A DNA stretch of 64,000 nucleotides, taken from the NCBI RefSeq assembly GCF_001632365.1, contig NW_024468584.1:1-64000 (forward strand), given 5' to 3'. This document shows positions 34,241-47,902 of the stretch, piece after piece. The first letter of the stretch is position 1. Every line of letters starts with the position of its first letter. The notes under the pieces are model-generated. The model searched no databases and was not told where the DNA came from. It saw only the letters and a program-made list of their open reading frames with translations. The translations under genes and the position numbers were made by a program. The stretch comes from Laetiporus sulphureus 93-53 (lineage: Eukaryota > Basidiomycota > Agaricomycetes > Polyporales > Laetiporaceae).

Positions 34241-34921
34241 TCGAGTTCTCGTACCTGCAAACTATCTTCTGACTAGTGGCAGGTGCTTTCGCGGATTGAG
34301 AACGGACAGCTCATTCAAAGAAGTGTGATCTTTTGCAATATCGCATCTTGTTTGTGATTCGTCGAGCATCTGTGTATCATTGACCGGTATGATCAACCGG
34401 AAAGGCCCTCTATCCGGCTTTTACTAGCAGAAAGTGTGTTGTCTAGATATAGGGAGACTAAGGACCTCAAGAAGACAGCCTGAGCCCAGTCACAGGTGTG
34501 ATCGGCCGCGTCGCATTTTGTGACGCCACGCGTTCCTGCATAGTATTTGGTCTCTCTTCCTTCCTCGACCACCGTCGGTATTTCCTGCTGCCTCTTGACA
34601 TTGACGGTCCGACGCCCAGCGAGCATAGAGAACAAACGGTGCTTTCCGCCGGAGTGGGACATCGCAGCTCGGCTCGCATAGGGTGTAACGCGGCGAGGCT
34701 TATTGTCTGACCGTGGGAATGCTATGCAACACAATAGTGAGGCGCCCATGCGCGGCCGCAAGCCAGAGTCTCTGTGCTATTGTCTCGCCGACCATGACAA
34801 TTGACAAAAGCAATGGCCCAACTATTCGCCTCCTCGCGATCCCTTCCTCCTTCTCCCCTTCGTACCACCGCCATTTCACCCCTTGCGTCGTCCCGCGGGC
34901 CTCGCAGTCAACTCTCCTGCG
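34241..34921. promoter_or_regulatory. Divergent spacer upstream of the ABC transporter
   Basis: Should contain the promoters of the zinc-finger gene (minus) and the ABC transporter (plus). Frames at 34761-34393 (minus) and 34713-35162 (plus) are not supported by motifs. Confidence 0.35.
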
Positions 34922-37900
34922 ATGTCCGACACGACTGTTACGACCCCTCATGCCTCTACCTCCGACCTCGAACAGAAATTCGAGTCTACCACAACGGTCC
35001 AGGTTCAGTCCAGGGAATCCGCGCACCCTCATCCGGTCTCCTCTCCTCCTCAACCCTCCGTCAGACTACTCTTCTCACTGGTTTCGCGGCGTGACTTCTA
35101 CTGTCTCCTTCTCCCGGCGATCCTCACTTCTATGCTGGCTGGCGGCGTGGCACCTTTCATGACTTATGTCATTGGGGAGTCATTTGATGCATTCGCCAAC
35201 TTTCCCACCACTCCAAATCCTTCGCAAGCTGCGAAGAAACAGCTGCTCCATGGCGTAGGCATCGCAGCGCTGGAACTAGTCGGCTTGGCCTTTGGCGCAC
35301 TCGCACTCAGCACCATCACATCCAGTTTGTGGATATGGACTGGCGAGCGCAACCTGATGGCTGTGCGTAAGGAAGTATACGCTGCAGTAACCCAGAAGGA
35401 GATGGTGTGGTTCGACACAAAGATGGGTTCCGAGGACTCCGTCACAACGACAGACGGAGACGGCCCTGTCGGCGCTGGAGGACTCATGGCGAGGTTCGCC
35501 AGGTGCGTAGCTGTCGGAATAGCTGCTTTTCGTATGCTAACACTTTCTTAGAGAGACCGATGAAGTCCGGATGGCATCCTCACTGGCGTCCGGATTCATC
35601 GTTCAATACATGACCTCATGCATTACCTGCGTCGTCCTCGCCTTTGTGGAATCATGGTCGCTCACGCTCATCATCCTTTCCTCGGTACCCATCCTCATGT
35701 TCATTCAGGTGGTTTCGCAGATTTTCGCCGGAGCCTACCTCAATGTCGAGCGCTCTGAGACTGCAAAGGCAGCGACGCTCGTGGATCGCGCCATTGCCGC
35801 GATCGCGACCGTGAAAGCGTTCAACGCGGAGCCCCACGAGCACGCCAAGGTCGGTGGTGTGCTTGACGCGATGCAGGCAGCGGCAAATGGATGCATCACC
35901 GTGTGGGGCATTACCGCGACGTGCGCGCAGTTCGTCACAATGGCGATGTTCGTGCAGGGCTTCTGGTTCGGCTCAAAGCTCGTACGTGATGGGAGCATAA
36001 CGCCGGGCACAGTCATGTCTGTTTTCTGGGCGTGCCTCATTGCAGCGAACAACCTGCAGATGTGTATTCCGCAGATCGTCGTGCTCAGCAAGGGCAAGTT
36101 CTCCATGGCTGCCCTGCTCGCACTTGCCGAGTCCGAGCCGGCTGCACCACTCGGCCGTCCGGGATCGATGGCGCTCAAGCGCAGCAGCCGCCGACAAACG
36201 CACCTCCGCAAGATCGTCCCAGGGAAGTGTCGCGGCGAGTTTGAGCTCGACAATATCACTTTCGCGTACCCATCGCGCCCGAGTATGCCGGCGCTCAAGG
36301 ACGTGTCCATTTTCCTCCCTTCAGATGAAACGTCGTTCATCGTCGGCAGCTCCGGCTCGGGAAAGTCGACCATTGCTCAGCTCCTCCTGCAGATGTACCT
36401 GCCGCAGGGCGGGTCGATCCGTCTCGATGACCAGGAGACGGCGTATCTGGACGAGGAGTGGATGCGCTCACACGTCGCGGCCGTTTCGCAGGGTTGCATC
36501 TTGTTCGACATGACAGTACACGAAAACGTCGCGATCGGGCTGGCGTTCCCTGGAAGCTCGCGTCGGCCGGAGGACGTTTCGCGCGCAGAGGTCGAGGCTG
36601 TGTGCCGTGCGGCGCTCATGCATGAGTTTGTTCGGGACCTGCCCAACGGCTACGATACGCAATTGGGCACTGGTGGTGCGAACCTTTCTGGTGGCCAGAA
36701 GCAGCGCCTGGCCATCGCGCGGGCGCTTTTGCGTAACCCTACTGTTCTTATTCTAGGTATGTATTCGTCTGATGCTCCGACCGCGAGTGAGGACTGACGA
36801 GCCCACGCAGACGAGGCGACGTCCGCGCTAGACGCGACGTCGCGCATTCTTGTGTTCGAAGCGGTCAAGCGCTGGCGCCAGAACATGACGACGATCGTCA
36901 TCACACACGATCTCTCGCAGATCGCGTCGGACGACTTTGTGTATATGCTCAAGGATGGGCAACTCGTCGAGCAGGGCTACCGGTCCGAGCTCGAGGCGTG
37001 CACGTATGGCGAGTTTCGGCAGATGGTCGACATGCAGGACGCATCGGGTGGCTTCCCCGAGAAGCCTGCGGAAGAGCTTGTGCCGGTGCCCGTGGAGGCG
37101 ATCCTCGAGCAGCAGCTCGCTGAGATGCAGGAGGAGATCGATACGGTGCGTATAGGGACAAAGGCGCTCAGGCACCAGACGATCACGCAGTCGACCTTCC
37201 GCCCGCTGACGATGGGCAACTGGATGTTCGACGCTGTTGCGGATCTGACGAATTCGACAACCACGATTCCGCCCGCCGTTCTCAATGCGCGGATCGAGCA
37301 GCCCGTCAGTCGGATCTCGCCCGCAGATGAGGAAGAGGACGAGAAGCCCATCAAGGAACGCCGTCGGAAGACGCTGCATATTGACATCCCTTCGCCTCCC
37401 GCGATGGTCGCCACCAACCACCGGTACAGTCTGCAATTTACGCCGACATCTCCTACAGCCTACTCTCTGAGGTCGACTACGACGCTCTGCTCCCCTCAAG
37501 CCCTGGATGATGACGACTTTGATGCGGAGAAGGCCATGCTACGGAAGAACGCGAGCCAGGTCACGATCAAGCGTCATGGAGCGCACTCGAGCGAGTCACT
37601 CCCTGCTAAGCGTCCCCGGACGAAGTGGGACGAAAAGACCCTGGAAGCGCTGCAGGCGATCAAGGTCGAATCATCCGAGAACGTCGGGTCAAAGCCGGAG
37701 GTGCCTACTGAGCCACCCATGCAGTCCTTCTGGAGCTTGGTCCGCGACGTCTACCCGACACTTCCCACGAAACCCTTCATCATCATCGGCATCACGGTAT
37801 GCGCTGCTAGCGGTGCCATGACGCCACTTTTTGCATTCCTCCTCTCGCGTATCTTCGTCGAAGTGTCGGCGGGCGCCAAGGACGTCAGCCTCATCAACAC

Positions 37901-39573
37901 GTACGGCGGGATCGTCCTCGCGGTCGCGGCCGCCGACGGCGTATTCGTCGGGCTCAAATACGCGATAATGGAGGTCATCGGCATGGACTGGGTCACGCGC
38001 GTGCGTAAGACGTGCATGACGCTCGTGCTCGCGCAGGACAAGAAGTGGTTCGACAAGAGCGAGAACAGCTCGGCGCGCGTCGTGCAGATCCTCATCAAGG
38101 ATGGCGACGACGCGCGTGCGCTCATCGCGACGGTGCTCTGCCAGGCGACGGTTGTGACGTCTATGCTGGGCGTCGGCCTCATTTGGGCGCTCATCAGGGG
38201 TTGGCAGCTCACCCTCGTTGGAATTGCGATAGCCCCGGTGTTTGCACTGTCGATGGCTGTACAGTCGAATTTAGTCGCGAAGTGCGAGACGAGAAACAAG
38301 CGTGCGCGCGAGGAAGTGGCGAAAGGATACTATGATGTATGTGCTTCACTGTCATGGATCTTGAGACATATCTGATTTGGGTATAGGCCATATCGAATGT
38401 TCGTGGAATTCGTGCCATGGGCTTTGAGAGTGCGTTTCAGCGGAAGTTCGAGGAGACAACAGATCAAGCGCTCTCCGTTGGAGTGCGTGGCGCATTCATC
38501 GAGGGCTGCACGTACGGTGTCGCTAGTGCTCTCATTTATCTCGCGGAAGCCCTCCTCTTCTACGTCGGCGCCGTTCTTATCGCTCGCGGAACGTATACTT
38601 ATCTGCAGATGGTCCAAGTACTCCAACTGGTGGTCTTCTCTGTCTCGATTGGCTCTCAGCTAATGGGCTTCAGTAAGTCAATGCAGCATTGTTTTATCCG
38701 ATTGTGTCTCTGACCTAGTAACAACCTGTAGCTCAGCGCATTGCAAAGTCCGTGCAAGCAACTCGTGATTTCAACAGGTTGTTGAAACTCTCGAGATACA
38801 CGGAGGAGTCTCGTGGTGTACTGCAACCCGAAATCGACGGAAGCGTCTCCTTCAGCAACGTCTCTTTCTCCTACCCAGAGCGATCGGACGTGCCCGTTCT
38901 CAAGGACATCTCGCTCGATATCGCTGACGGCGAGTGCGTCGCCATCGTCGGCGCATCCGGTTCTGGCAAATCCACGATCGCATCGCTGCTTCAACGTCTC
39001 TACGAGCCAGACTTGGGCTCCATTAGCATCGGGCTGAACGCGCTGCGTTCGACAGACGTTCATCATCTTCGGGAGCACGTCGCGGTCGTCAGCCAACACG
39101 CCAACCTCTTCGACACTACCATCACCGAGAACATCGCGTACGGGAGCAAATCGATATCGGACGCGGACGTGCGGCGGGCAGCGCAAGCAGCGAACGTACA
39201 CGAGTTCGTCGAGTCGCTCCCGAAAGGGTACGACACGCACGTGGGCGAGAACGCGTCGCTCATCTCGGGCGGCCAGGCGCAACGTCTGCAAATCGCGCGG
39301 GCGCTGGCACGTCCGGCGCGTATTTTGATTTTGGACGAGTGTACGTCTGCGCTGGACGCGGCGAACGAGGCGGCGGTGATGGAGACACTTGTGCGGGCGC
39401 GCGTTGGGCGGACGACGCTCGTGGTGACACACAAGCTGCAGATGATGCGCATGTGCGATAGGATACTCGTCGTGCATGATGGTGTCATTGCGGAGGAAGG
39501 CACGTACGAGGAGCTCATGCAAAAACATGGCGTGTTTGCGCAATTGGCGAGCGGCGGTGAATGGACGCGTTGA
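34922..39573 (+). CDS. STE6-type ABC transporter (putative mating-pheromone exporter)
   Basis: A full-size ABCB exporter, 1479 aa. Exons: 34922-35502, 35552-36756, 36811-38337, 38388-38672, 38732-39573, with phases all consistent. Order is TMD1-NBD1-linker-TMD2-NBD2. NBD1 has Walker A GSSGSGKST (about 458), signature LSGGQ (about 571) and Walker B DEATSALD split by an intron (about 596). NBD2 has Walker A GASGSGKST (about 1273), signature ISGGQ (about 1376), DECTSALD (about 1400) and a TH H-loop (VVTHK). Both catalytic Glu are present. A long linker of about 200 residues between the halves is charged and Ser-rich. In fungi the closest functional group exports farnesylated peptide pheromones through the plasma membrane; a multidrug role is the alternative. 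An in-frame ATG at 34883 exists but 34922 (MSDTTVTTPH) is preferred. Confidence 0.85.
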
Positions 39574-40139
39574 TGATTTACGGATATGTTTTTTGTATTC
39601 TGCTCTCATATTAATCCTCGGATCTGTAGCATGATATACTCTGGATGTTTTTTTAGTATCTTTACAGCGGGTTTTCGTCCCCATGGGTTATTGGTATTTT
39701 TGTGCGAACTCTACTGTAGCTTTTTTCTTCGATCTTCGATCATTAGTTGAACATTTTACGGCCTCAGACACTCGTTGTAACATTAGCAAGGCTTGTATTG
39801 TACCCTCACTCGAGGAATGACAAAAGCTTAGAAGATTTTGAGGTTCATGTTGATGTGTGAGATAGATCTGACGATCCAGTGCCCACCCTCAGACATTGTT
39901 GTTGTCAACATCGCTGTAGCGCATTCGTTCGAACAAATGTCATGCATTGCTGAGCCCACAGGATGGATTTTATCAATATACGAGAATCCCAGCAAGCTGC
40001 ATGATTGGGCGCTGTGGAATTAAAAAATCTACAAAATACAACAGTGCGTCGCAGACACCACATAAGAACACATCACGGTCTTGAACGTGTTCATCGTTAT
40101 TAAGGGGACACGCTCGCGGACGCACCAACCGCTCACGCA
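39574..40139. other. Spacer between convergent genes
   Basis: 3' flanks of the ABC transporter and the sugar transporter; AT-richer than the genes. No gene recognised. Confidence 0.5.
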
Positions 40140-42456
40140 TCAAGCCTTCTGCCTCTCCTTCTCCGCCCGCACGATCGCTTGCTTCTCCGCACGCAGCCGC
40201 ACGCTATCCCGGATCCCAAACCCGCGCTCAAAGATAATCTGCACCTCCTCGAGGCTAAGCCCCGCCGTCTCGGGGTAGCATGACAGACAGAAGATCCAGC
40301 CGAGGAAGCAGAGGCCCGCGTAGAAGCCGAAGGCGCCGGCGGGGGTGATGGCGGCCATGAGNNNNNNNNNNNNNNNNNNNNNNNNNNNNNNNNNNNNNNN
40401 NNNNNNNNNNNNNNNNNNNNNNNNNNNNNNNNNNNNNNNNNNNNNNNNNNNNNNNNNNNNNNNNNNNNNNNNNNNNNNNNNNNNNNNNNNNNNNNNNNNN
40501 NNNNNNNNNNNNNNNNNNNNNNNNNNNTCGAGGGCGAAGAGCTCGCCTTGTTGCCAGGGGACGTTGCCCAGGCCTGTTGCGTACGATGCCACGTAGAAGA
40601 TCATGGACGCCAGGATGAGCGACGACCACGTGTGCGAGTACTTCGTCCCCGAGACGAGCAACCCGTCCGTCTTTTTCGTCATATCTGCCATGAAACCACG
40701 TCAGCGCACGCAGAGGACATAAAAGCCAGGTGGATCAGAACCGACGTACAGTAGAAAGAGATGCTGGCGACCACGAGCCCGATGACCATGCCGGGCGAGG
40801 AGAAAATCATGATTTTTCGCCGGCCAATGATGTCGATGTACTTGAGCGCGAAGAGCGTGAAGACGAAGTTCGTGCCTGAGATGATGAGGCCGACGGCGAT
40901 GGGGTCGTTGAAGCCGATCTCCTCAAAGAGCGTGGCTGGCGCAGGCAGTCAATATCATCTTCTCGTCTCTCCCGGCTGCGAATACATACCGCTATAGTAC
41001 ATAAGCTAGATGTGCGCGGTATGTCAGGACAGGCGGTCGTAAACTGATACCGGAATTACTTACGGTGTTGAAGCCGCACAGTTGTTGGAAGGCCTGCAGA
41101 CCACAGCCAATGACTGAGAGGCATCAGAACACCGAAGGACTGAGGTGCGCGCGACTTACTGAGCGCACGGCGGTTGACACCGACGAAGAGAATGGACTTG
41201 AATCGCTGCCAGAGGGTCGTCGAGTTTGTGATCTCGACGCTCTGTTTGACTGCGGTCTCTAGCACTTTGACCTGCGAGGTGCAAGTCAACATCCGTACTC
41301 CATCGGCGACCAAAAGAGAAAAAAAAAATACCTTGAGATCCACCTGCTCCGGAGTCGCGAGTGCATAGATTTTCGACATCACGCGGCGTGCGGCTTCCAC
41401 GTTACCCCTGCGAAGGAGTATCCGTGCTGATCTCGCGCTGCTAAGTATTTCACCATCGCGAAGATGCAGCGTGGACATCACGTACGCGACTCGGGAAGAA
41501 AGAGCAGGGAGATGAACTGCAGTCCGGCGGGTATCGAACCGATACCAACCATGTATCTCCAGCCACCGTGTCTGCTCTGGAATGCTGCGTCGATTCCGTA
41601 CGCCACGACTTGGCCGCCAGTGATGGCTGCGACGTTCAGCGCGACCATGCGGCCTCGGAGGCGAGTCGGCGATAGTTCTTGGATATATAGCGGCGCGATG
41701 CAGGACGCGACGCCGACGGCGAAGCCGATCACGAACCGGCCACCAATCTAGCACACACGCACATCATTAATAAGAATAGAGGTACAACTACGAGAGCGGT
41801 GGAAGTTACCATGGGCCACACGGCGTGGGAGACGGCCTGGCCGATCGCGCCGGCGATGAAGATGATGTCGGCGGAGGCGAGGACGGGTCTCCGGCCGAGG
41901 TAGTCGGAGAGCATGCCCGCGATGAGGCCGCCGATGAGGGCGCCGAGCGTCGTCGCGGAGGTGATGAGTTCCTGAGGGTGGGCGGGTGAGCGGGTGAGCG
42001 ACGATCTACGGCGGATCTGGTGGCACTGACCTTTTGAAATGAAGAGAGCTCGGCGGGCCCGAGATCTGAGCCGATCGTGACGAGTGCGCCAGATATAACC
42101 CCGGTGTCATAGCCTGCACGCGATGATGACGCTCTGTTATGGAAGACGAAACAAGTACTGGTACCGACCGAAGAGCAGACCCGAGATGCTACTGCAGCAG
42201 ACAAGCATCCACACAAACCATGTCGTCCGCTCTTCACCTTCTGCGACAACTGCAAGCTCAGAGATCTCACCAGCAGCTCGGACCACCGTCTGGGAGACAT
42301 CTTCCGTTTTCTCATCGTAGCTGTGTCGCGCCACCGCTCAGAACACGCGCAGAAAAACATGACGTTCACCTACCCACGGATGGCCCCCTTCTCCTTTAGG
42401 CTGCTCGAGTCGTCGGACGTGCGGGTCGTCATCATCGGCTGCGAAGGGGACAGCAT
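40140..42456 (-). CDS. Myo-inositol transporter of the sugar-porter family
   Basis: A proton-coupled 12-TM importer of the MFS sugar-porter family, ITR type. Eleven exons: 42456-42378, 42336-42169, 42113-42031, 41971-41810, 41747-41486, 41426-41332, 41271-41160, 41113-41064, 41005-40990, 40937-40751, 40684-40140. Motifs: GYDTGVISGALV after TM1, DYLGRRPVL, YIQELSPTRLRGRM, PESPR across an intron, QQLCGFN|TLMYYS|ATLF, KYIDIIGRRK, NVPWQQGELFAL and PETAGLSLEEVQIIFERGFG. The start (MLSPSQPMM) was chosen because an intron at 42377-42337 joins it in phase to the acidic N-terminal tail. Exon 9 is only 16 nt. The last exon contains 166 N, so residues around TM10-TM11 are not known. The frame is the same on both sides of the gap. 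Confidence 0.85.
40362..40527. other. Assembly gap of 166 N
   Basis: Lies inside the transporter's last exon. From family memory about 27 residues (about 80 nt) should be missing between LFAL and LMAAITPAG, so 166 bases would leave room for a small intron, unless the gap length is only an estimate. Confidence 0.95.
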
Positions 42457-45429
42457 GAGAAAAACAGCGGCCCTAGCGATACAGTACGTGACGCCGTTCC
42501 TGGCAAAAGGCGAGACGGCATGACAGGCTGAATACGGGGTGCACTTTATAGACGATCAGCCCACACCCGCATCAATTGTTTAGCGCTGCGCCAGCGAAAT
42601 TCACGGCAAAAGGTTTTCGGTGAAATTCGAATGAAACTCTACCCCGCATCGCGAAGCTCATGTGCCCAGAACACGCTGTCCCCGGACTCATCCTCGCCCA
42701 CATTCGCGGCTGCTGAATCCCCTCAACGCACCAATGTTTTCTGCCTCGATTGCCGGGCCGCCAGCCGGATTCTATCACCTGACGCAGCACCCTTGGCGCG
42801 CGTTCACTCTCAGCCACAGACGCGTCGGGCCAATGCGCTTGCACACCACCTCAGCAGCAAGCGTCTCTCGAGATCTTGACAGTGAATAATCGTTGAAATG
42901 TCTGTCGTTCATAAAAATACTGTCGTGCCTGACTTGCGCCGTGGCGTGTACCGCTCTAACTTCCTTGGAACAAGACCTGCCAGATGCAACATCCGGGATG
43001 CGGCCCTGTCATCCGGGTCCGTTGATTGGAGACTTGAACGATCTGGATCGCTGTCTGCCGACTCGTGAGCGCAGCTTGGTGATCTACCCCAGACCTCGCT
43101 CCATCATATAGTGTGGGGTAGTGTGGGGACAACGCGGATGCGCTGCCGGTGTTCCGGTCGAGGCGATTGGACATAGCATGTGATGGTTGTGTGAAGACGG
43201 TGGTAAGGACTTTCTTTGAACCAGAGTTGCAGCCTTCCTGCGAGGGACCATTCAGTAAGCCTGTTGCTGGGGAGCGATCTACATACGTACTGAGATAGCT
43301 TGATTGTGATCGATGATCTCACGTAGCCTGAAAGCATACATCCAACTATAGCGTTCTAGGAGCAAGCCCGTGTTCTGACATACTCGTATACGAGCACATC
43401 CGTCAGATCAGGTCCATTCCCGGGAGCAGGCCCGACATCCGACGTCTCCTATGCACTCCGTCGGATTTGTCCAGCCCCACAGCAAAATGATAGGTCGATC
43501 CTGCCACCAATCGCGGCGTTGCGAACCTAGTCCCGGGCGAGCCTCCTTCGGAGCGGAATGCCTTGTAGATGCGGCTTTTATTGTGGGTCACCGTGTCTCA
43601 AATTGCAATTGGTTCGTATATTAGGTGGGGGGAACTCGGTCCGATGTTCCTATGATTCCTACGAGGTACGCGGTGCTCGTCACGAGCTAGTCTCCTTGAT
43701 TTGAGGTTCAACGGTGCCGGTGAGATTTCATGAGAGACCAACAGAGCTCGCAACAACTCCTTCCGCCGTCAAACACCGCAGCTCCTTGTTTTTCGACGTT
43801 CAGACTGCAGAACAGATCTGTGCGATCGCTCCAGATCGCCATCACATTTCCAAGAAAGAATATACCGACCATCACGAAAATAGCGGGAGGATGAATGATA
43901 AAACAAGGAAACGCCCGCAAGAGACACAACCCTAGTGTCAGGCAGTAACGCGGAGAAAACCTGCCGGAGTTGCACGCGGGTAAACCCGCATACGACGCGT
44001 CCGCACAATAAAGATTTTCGACCACAGTTACCGCTTGATCAGTCTCCGAGCTCACGCATTGGTCAAGCACGTTTCCAGCAGTCGCTAGTCAAGCCGTGTA
44101 CCGTGCAGATCCCTGTGCGGCATCCGCGCCGGAATCCGAAGGCCAATATGCACAAGTACAAGTCCAGCAAGGCCCGCTGTGACGTTGACGAGTGCTGCGT
44201 TCTGCATTTTGCATGGACGCTCCAGGGAACAAGTCGTTGGGTAGTCGAGGTCTCGTGGAGCGAAGTGCTCGCTGAGTTGGCACGTCGTTTGTGGCTAAGG
44301 GAATTGGCCCCAGGGCAAGTAATCGGTGGAGAACGCCTGGAGGAGATCTTTCCGGCTTGGATCACAACAAAGATCAGAAAGCCACTCATGGAGAAGCGAG
44401 GTGGTATGTTAAAACAGGTCCTCTCCGATAGCTCGGCGTGGCCAGGAGTACGAGGGTCTCTGTGCCGTCGAGTGCATATCGCGGCTACTCACTCGCGGTA
44501 GACAAGACCAAGACGCACCCGCGTAGTCAGGATGCGACGCCAGGGCATCAGCCTCACGACGTCGTCGCCTGATATATGAGATCTGGGAGAAAGGTGCGAA
44601 GACGCCGCCGATCCGATGGTCCTCATCCGCCTTTGTCAGGAACGGTCAAAAACGCTTTGGCCGCCCGAACTGCATTGATGACTGGCGCACGAGGCGCTCG
44701 TATTCCGCGCCGCCAGGCGCAGTTGTGAGATCACACTCCGGGTCGTGGAGTGGAGGAGAAACGGTCCGCGTTCTGGGTTGGGATAATTGGCCAGGTTGGG
44801 CGCGGTGTGCGATCCCGCAGAGGGCGGAGAGAGCCCAGTGAGGGGGAGAACTTGAGAGTTTGACTTAACTAGTCCGGCGGCTTAGGACGATGCGTTCTCG
44901 GAAGAGAAGAAGGCATATAGAACTCCGGATGATCCTCGTTTCGGAGTACTACTATTCTCCAGGATTTGACTTATTGGTGCTCTACATTCAACTTCAGTCG
45001 TTCAAAAGCCCCTCGGTGGAGTGCGTTTACGAAATGCGAAAGGGTTTGATATTGAAGTGCGAACGTTATTTTAGGACGATGCATTTACCTCGCTTGGTTG
45101 ACGTGTTGTAGCGTCGAAAATCATCCTTGTGCCGCATTCTGAGTCTTGACTGAATCTAGAACGAGTTGGAAAGACCTCAGACGATGTCATGACTCACATC
45201 TATTCCAGCCGGTCATGATGCGTTAGAGTTCAGAAATATATTTCTAAAGAGACGATGAATTGCTAAGCAACATTGAAGCACAAAGTCGTACAGCTTGACT
45301 CTGCATATTTCATTAAAAAATGTTCGAGGGCGCTACGAGCCAAGTCTCACCGAAATCAACAAAGTTGAGACTCCCATGTGGAACTCCTTCGTAGTGTTAT
45401 GCTTCTAGGACTCAGGCTCTTGCCGCGAA
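42457..45429. other. Intergenic, nothing recognised
   Basis: Nearly 3 kb. A hydrophobic minus-strand stretch around 43960-43810 (AIFVMVGIFFLGNVMAIW) could be a membrane segment of a decayed gene but has no assembled exons. The 188-codon frame at 43935-44501 (plus) overlaps it antiparallel and has no motif. Confidence 0.4.
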
Positions 45430-47902
45430 TCAACGTCGACCTTTAGAACAATGCTGGAGCTTCGACAAAACAACTAGCGAAACTTCTGCGACATGGGAAT
45501 GCAGGAATTTCTGAATCATCCAAAACGAGACAGCCGATATCGAGAGGAACAACTTGAAGCCGGCAAAGTCGGGGATATCTTCCTTCCGGTGCATCGTCAT
45601 GCGGACCTTGTCTCCTGGACAGGTTGGCCACGAACGAATTGACAGCTTGCGCGGTCTTTGTGCTCGCGGTGGAGTCAGTATCAGTGCGCGAAACTTTAGC
45701 GCAGTGACGTTCTCGTCGGATGCATGCGAAAAAGCGATTGAGCTGGCGGCGAGCAAGGTACTTTCTGAGTGGCAGTGAGAGCGCCAATGGCGGAGCGGGG
45801 CGAAGACTTCGAAATTTACCATGTTCATGACTAGTTGACTAGTCGAGTGTCCACAAACAGCGCTATCGACGCGCACAATCGGAGCAAGCTATGACTATTG
45901 AATCGTAGAGTAGATGTCTCGTCAAACGCCGAGACATGCAGTGGCGCGGGTTGATGCCATCAAACTGATACCGATCGTGCCACACTGGCAGTTTAAATGA
46001 TTGACTTTTACTCTCGCAGGGTGAACTTTGACGGCACGAGAGAGCCGTGGAATCTCAACGTTCTACGTCGACTGCCCTCGCTTTTGGACACCACGCTTGT
46101 GGCTGAGCTCTTCAACCCAGACAATATGCTAGGCACAGGGTCCACGCGCGCCTGCAATGTGAATAGACGGTCGATCTGTCGACTCAAGTACGTCGTGATT
46201 TCACTCCAATTATCATCCACTGCGATTTGTATCTATCAGAACAACATTCACTGATCTGCCTTCACGATGTGCAGCACTATTATCTGGCTCGCGAAGCCTT
46301 GTCTGGCTGATAGCTCGAGGAAACGATCACCATGTGGACTGCCGCCTGGAAGGTTAGCATGGCAGATGGCTGTCTTCGCCTTCACGCGTCCCTCAAATCA
46401 GATGGAATGAAGGCTGGTGCATCAGCAGACCAAGTATAGCCGGTATACGGACCGACAAGAGAGCGCAGATCCTATGCGGACCCTGGTGTCACCCACCTGC
46501 TTCCTACGGCCTTGCGTGCATCCATTCAATGAAGCTGCGATGCTGTTATCGTGAGCCAACTACTAGTATAGCCTCAAGCTTCAACATCAGTATCAACAAG
46601 ACCCGATTCTCGCTCGCAGGCGCTGCCCTTGTAGGCAGACGAAGGGCGCGATGTACAGTATCCCCACCTCCACGCGTAATCTGAGCGATCGTGAGTGTCG
46701 TCGTTCCTGGTCTTCTCCGTTGCGGCCGATTCATCATCGCACATGCTGCTATTTAGCTTCTCAGCGACACCATCTGGAAGTTTTCCTGGCTGGAAGCTCG
46801 AGGAATCAGCCGCTTTGTCGACTCGACTACGCTGCATGAATTGTCAGCGCCTGTCTTGTCCAGCAGACGCTCCTCGCGCCACGGATGGGGGTCGAATGCG
46901 GTGCGTCAGCGAACGCTTCTATTCAGACAAAGTTGGGATGTGGCTATCCGGGAATTGACTGGCGCAGCTCGTAGATATTCGTGCATCATTACGTCCTTGC
47001 ATTTTTGTCTTCATCTTGCCATTCTGTGTGCGTGCGCCCTGCGCATACTGCGGTATCGCTAGAGGGCCTCATTCTAGTGGCATAGCCTCAGCGGCGACGA
47101 CGTCAGGACGGGTGGGCAACCTCATGCACTCGTGGTATCTGCGCCGATGTGCCGATGTGGTTCACTTGACGACTCTTAACGGTATGTGTGCTCTGATACT
47201 GTCAATCTAATATCATATCTTGATGGGAAGTGTACATGATGAAACGCGGCGCCCCGAAGTTCCTCCAGCTATCCGATTTGCTTTCACTCCGTCTCGTGGC
47301 AGTGATCATAGCTGCGATGTTCATTGAGGTGCAGTGCGTCTACGATGCTGTGCAGAATAGAAGTTTTTCCGTGCTCAGAATGGTCGCGGATGCGCAGCAG
47401 TGCAGCAATGCCCGCAGAGTACGAAGTGACTTCTAGCCGGGTGCTGAATATGCGAGGTTCGATGAGCTTCTATACAACTGCAAGGTACGTAAAATCCTCA
47501 GTCTGTGCGATGTAATGTGCGTGAGCCGTAGCGACTCACTCACGGACACACATAAGTACTTTAGATAATGAACAGTAGGTGCTATACATGTCATGCCTCG
47601 CCTCACCTGTGCCCGTGTCTGAAGCCGCTGAGGTACACATGGTTCGACTGCCAAATAGACTGCTGACATGTGATGAACGGGCGGTGCACGTACAGCAATC
47701 ACCCTAAGTGACCGGCTGGTCTGAACATAGCTGTGCAATCCCTGCCTTGCACACTGCACGCAGTTAGGTAGGCGGTGTGTGGGTTCCCAGAAGACACTAC
47801 GTACAGAGGCACGTTGCAATGCGATGAGACTCCTACATATATCCCAAGAGCCGGCCTGGAAAGTCAATCCTGCGACCATCTACCGACCACTCGACAACAA
47901 CT

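Noticed and set aside
35735..36373. 212-codon minus-strand frame within the ABC transporter
   Set aside because: Antisense shadow of the conserved NBD1/TMD1 coding sequence.
43935..44501. 188-codon plus-strand frame, and the hydrophobic minus-strand frame opposite it
   Set aside because: Neither forms an exon chain or shows a known domain; the antiparallel overlap makes both doubtful.
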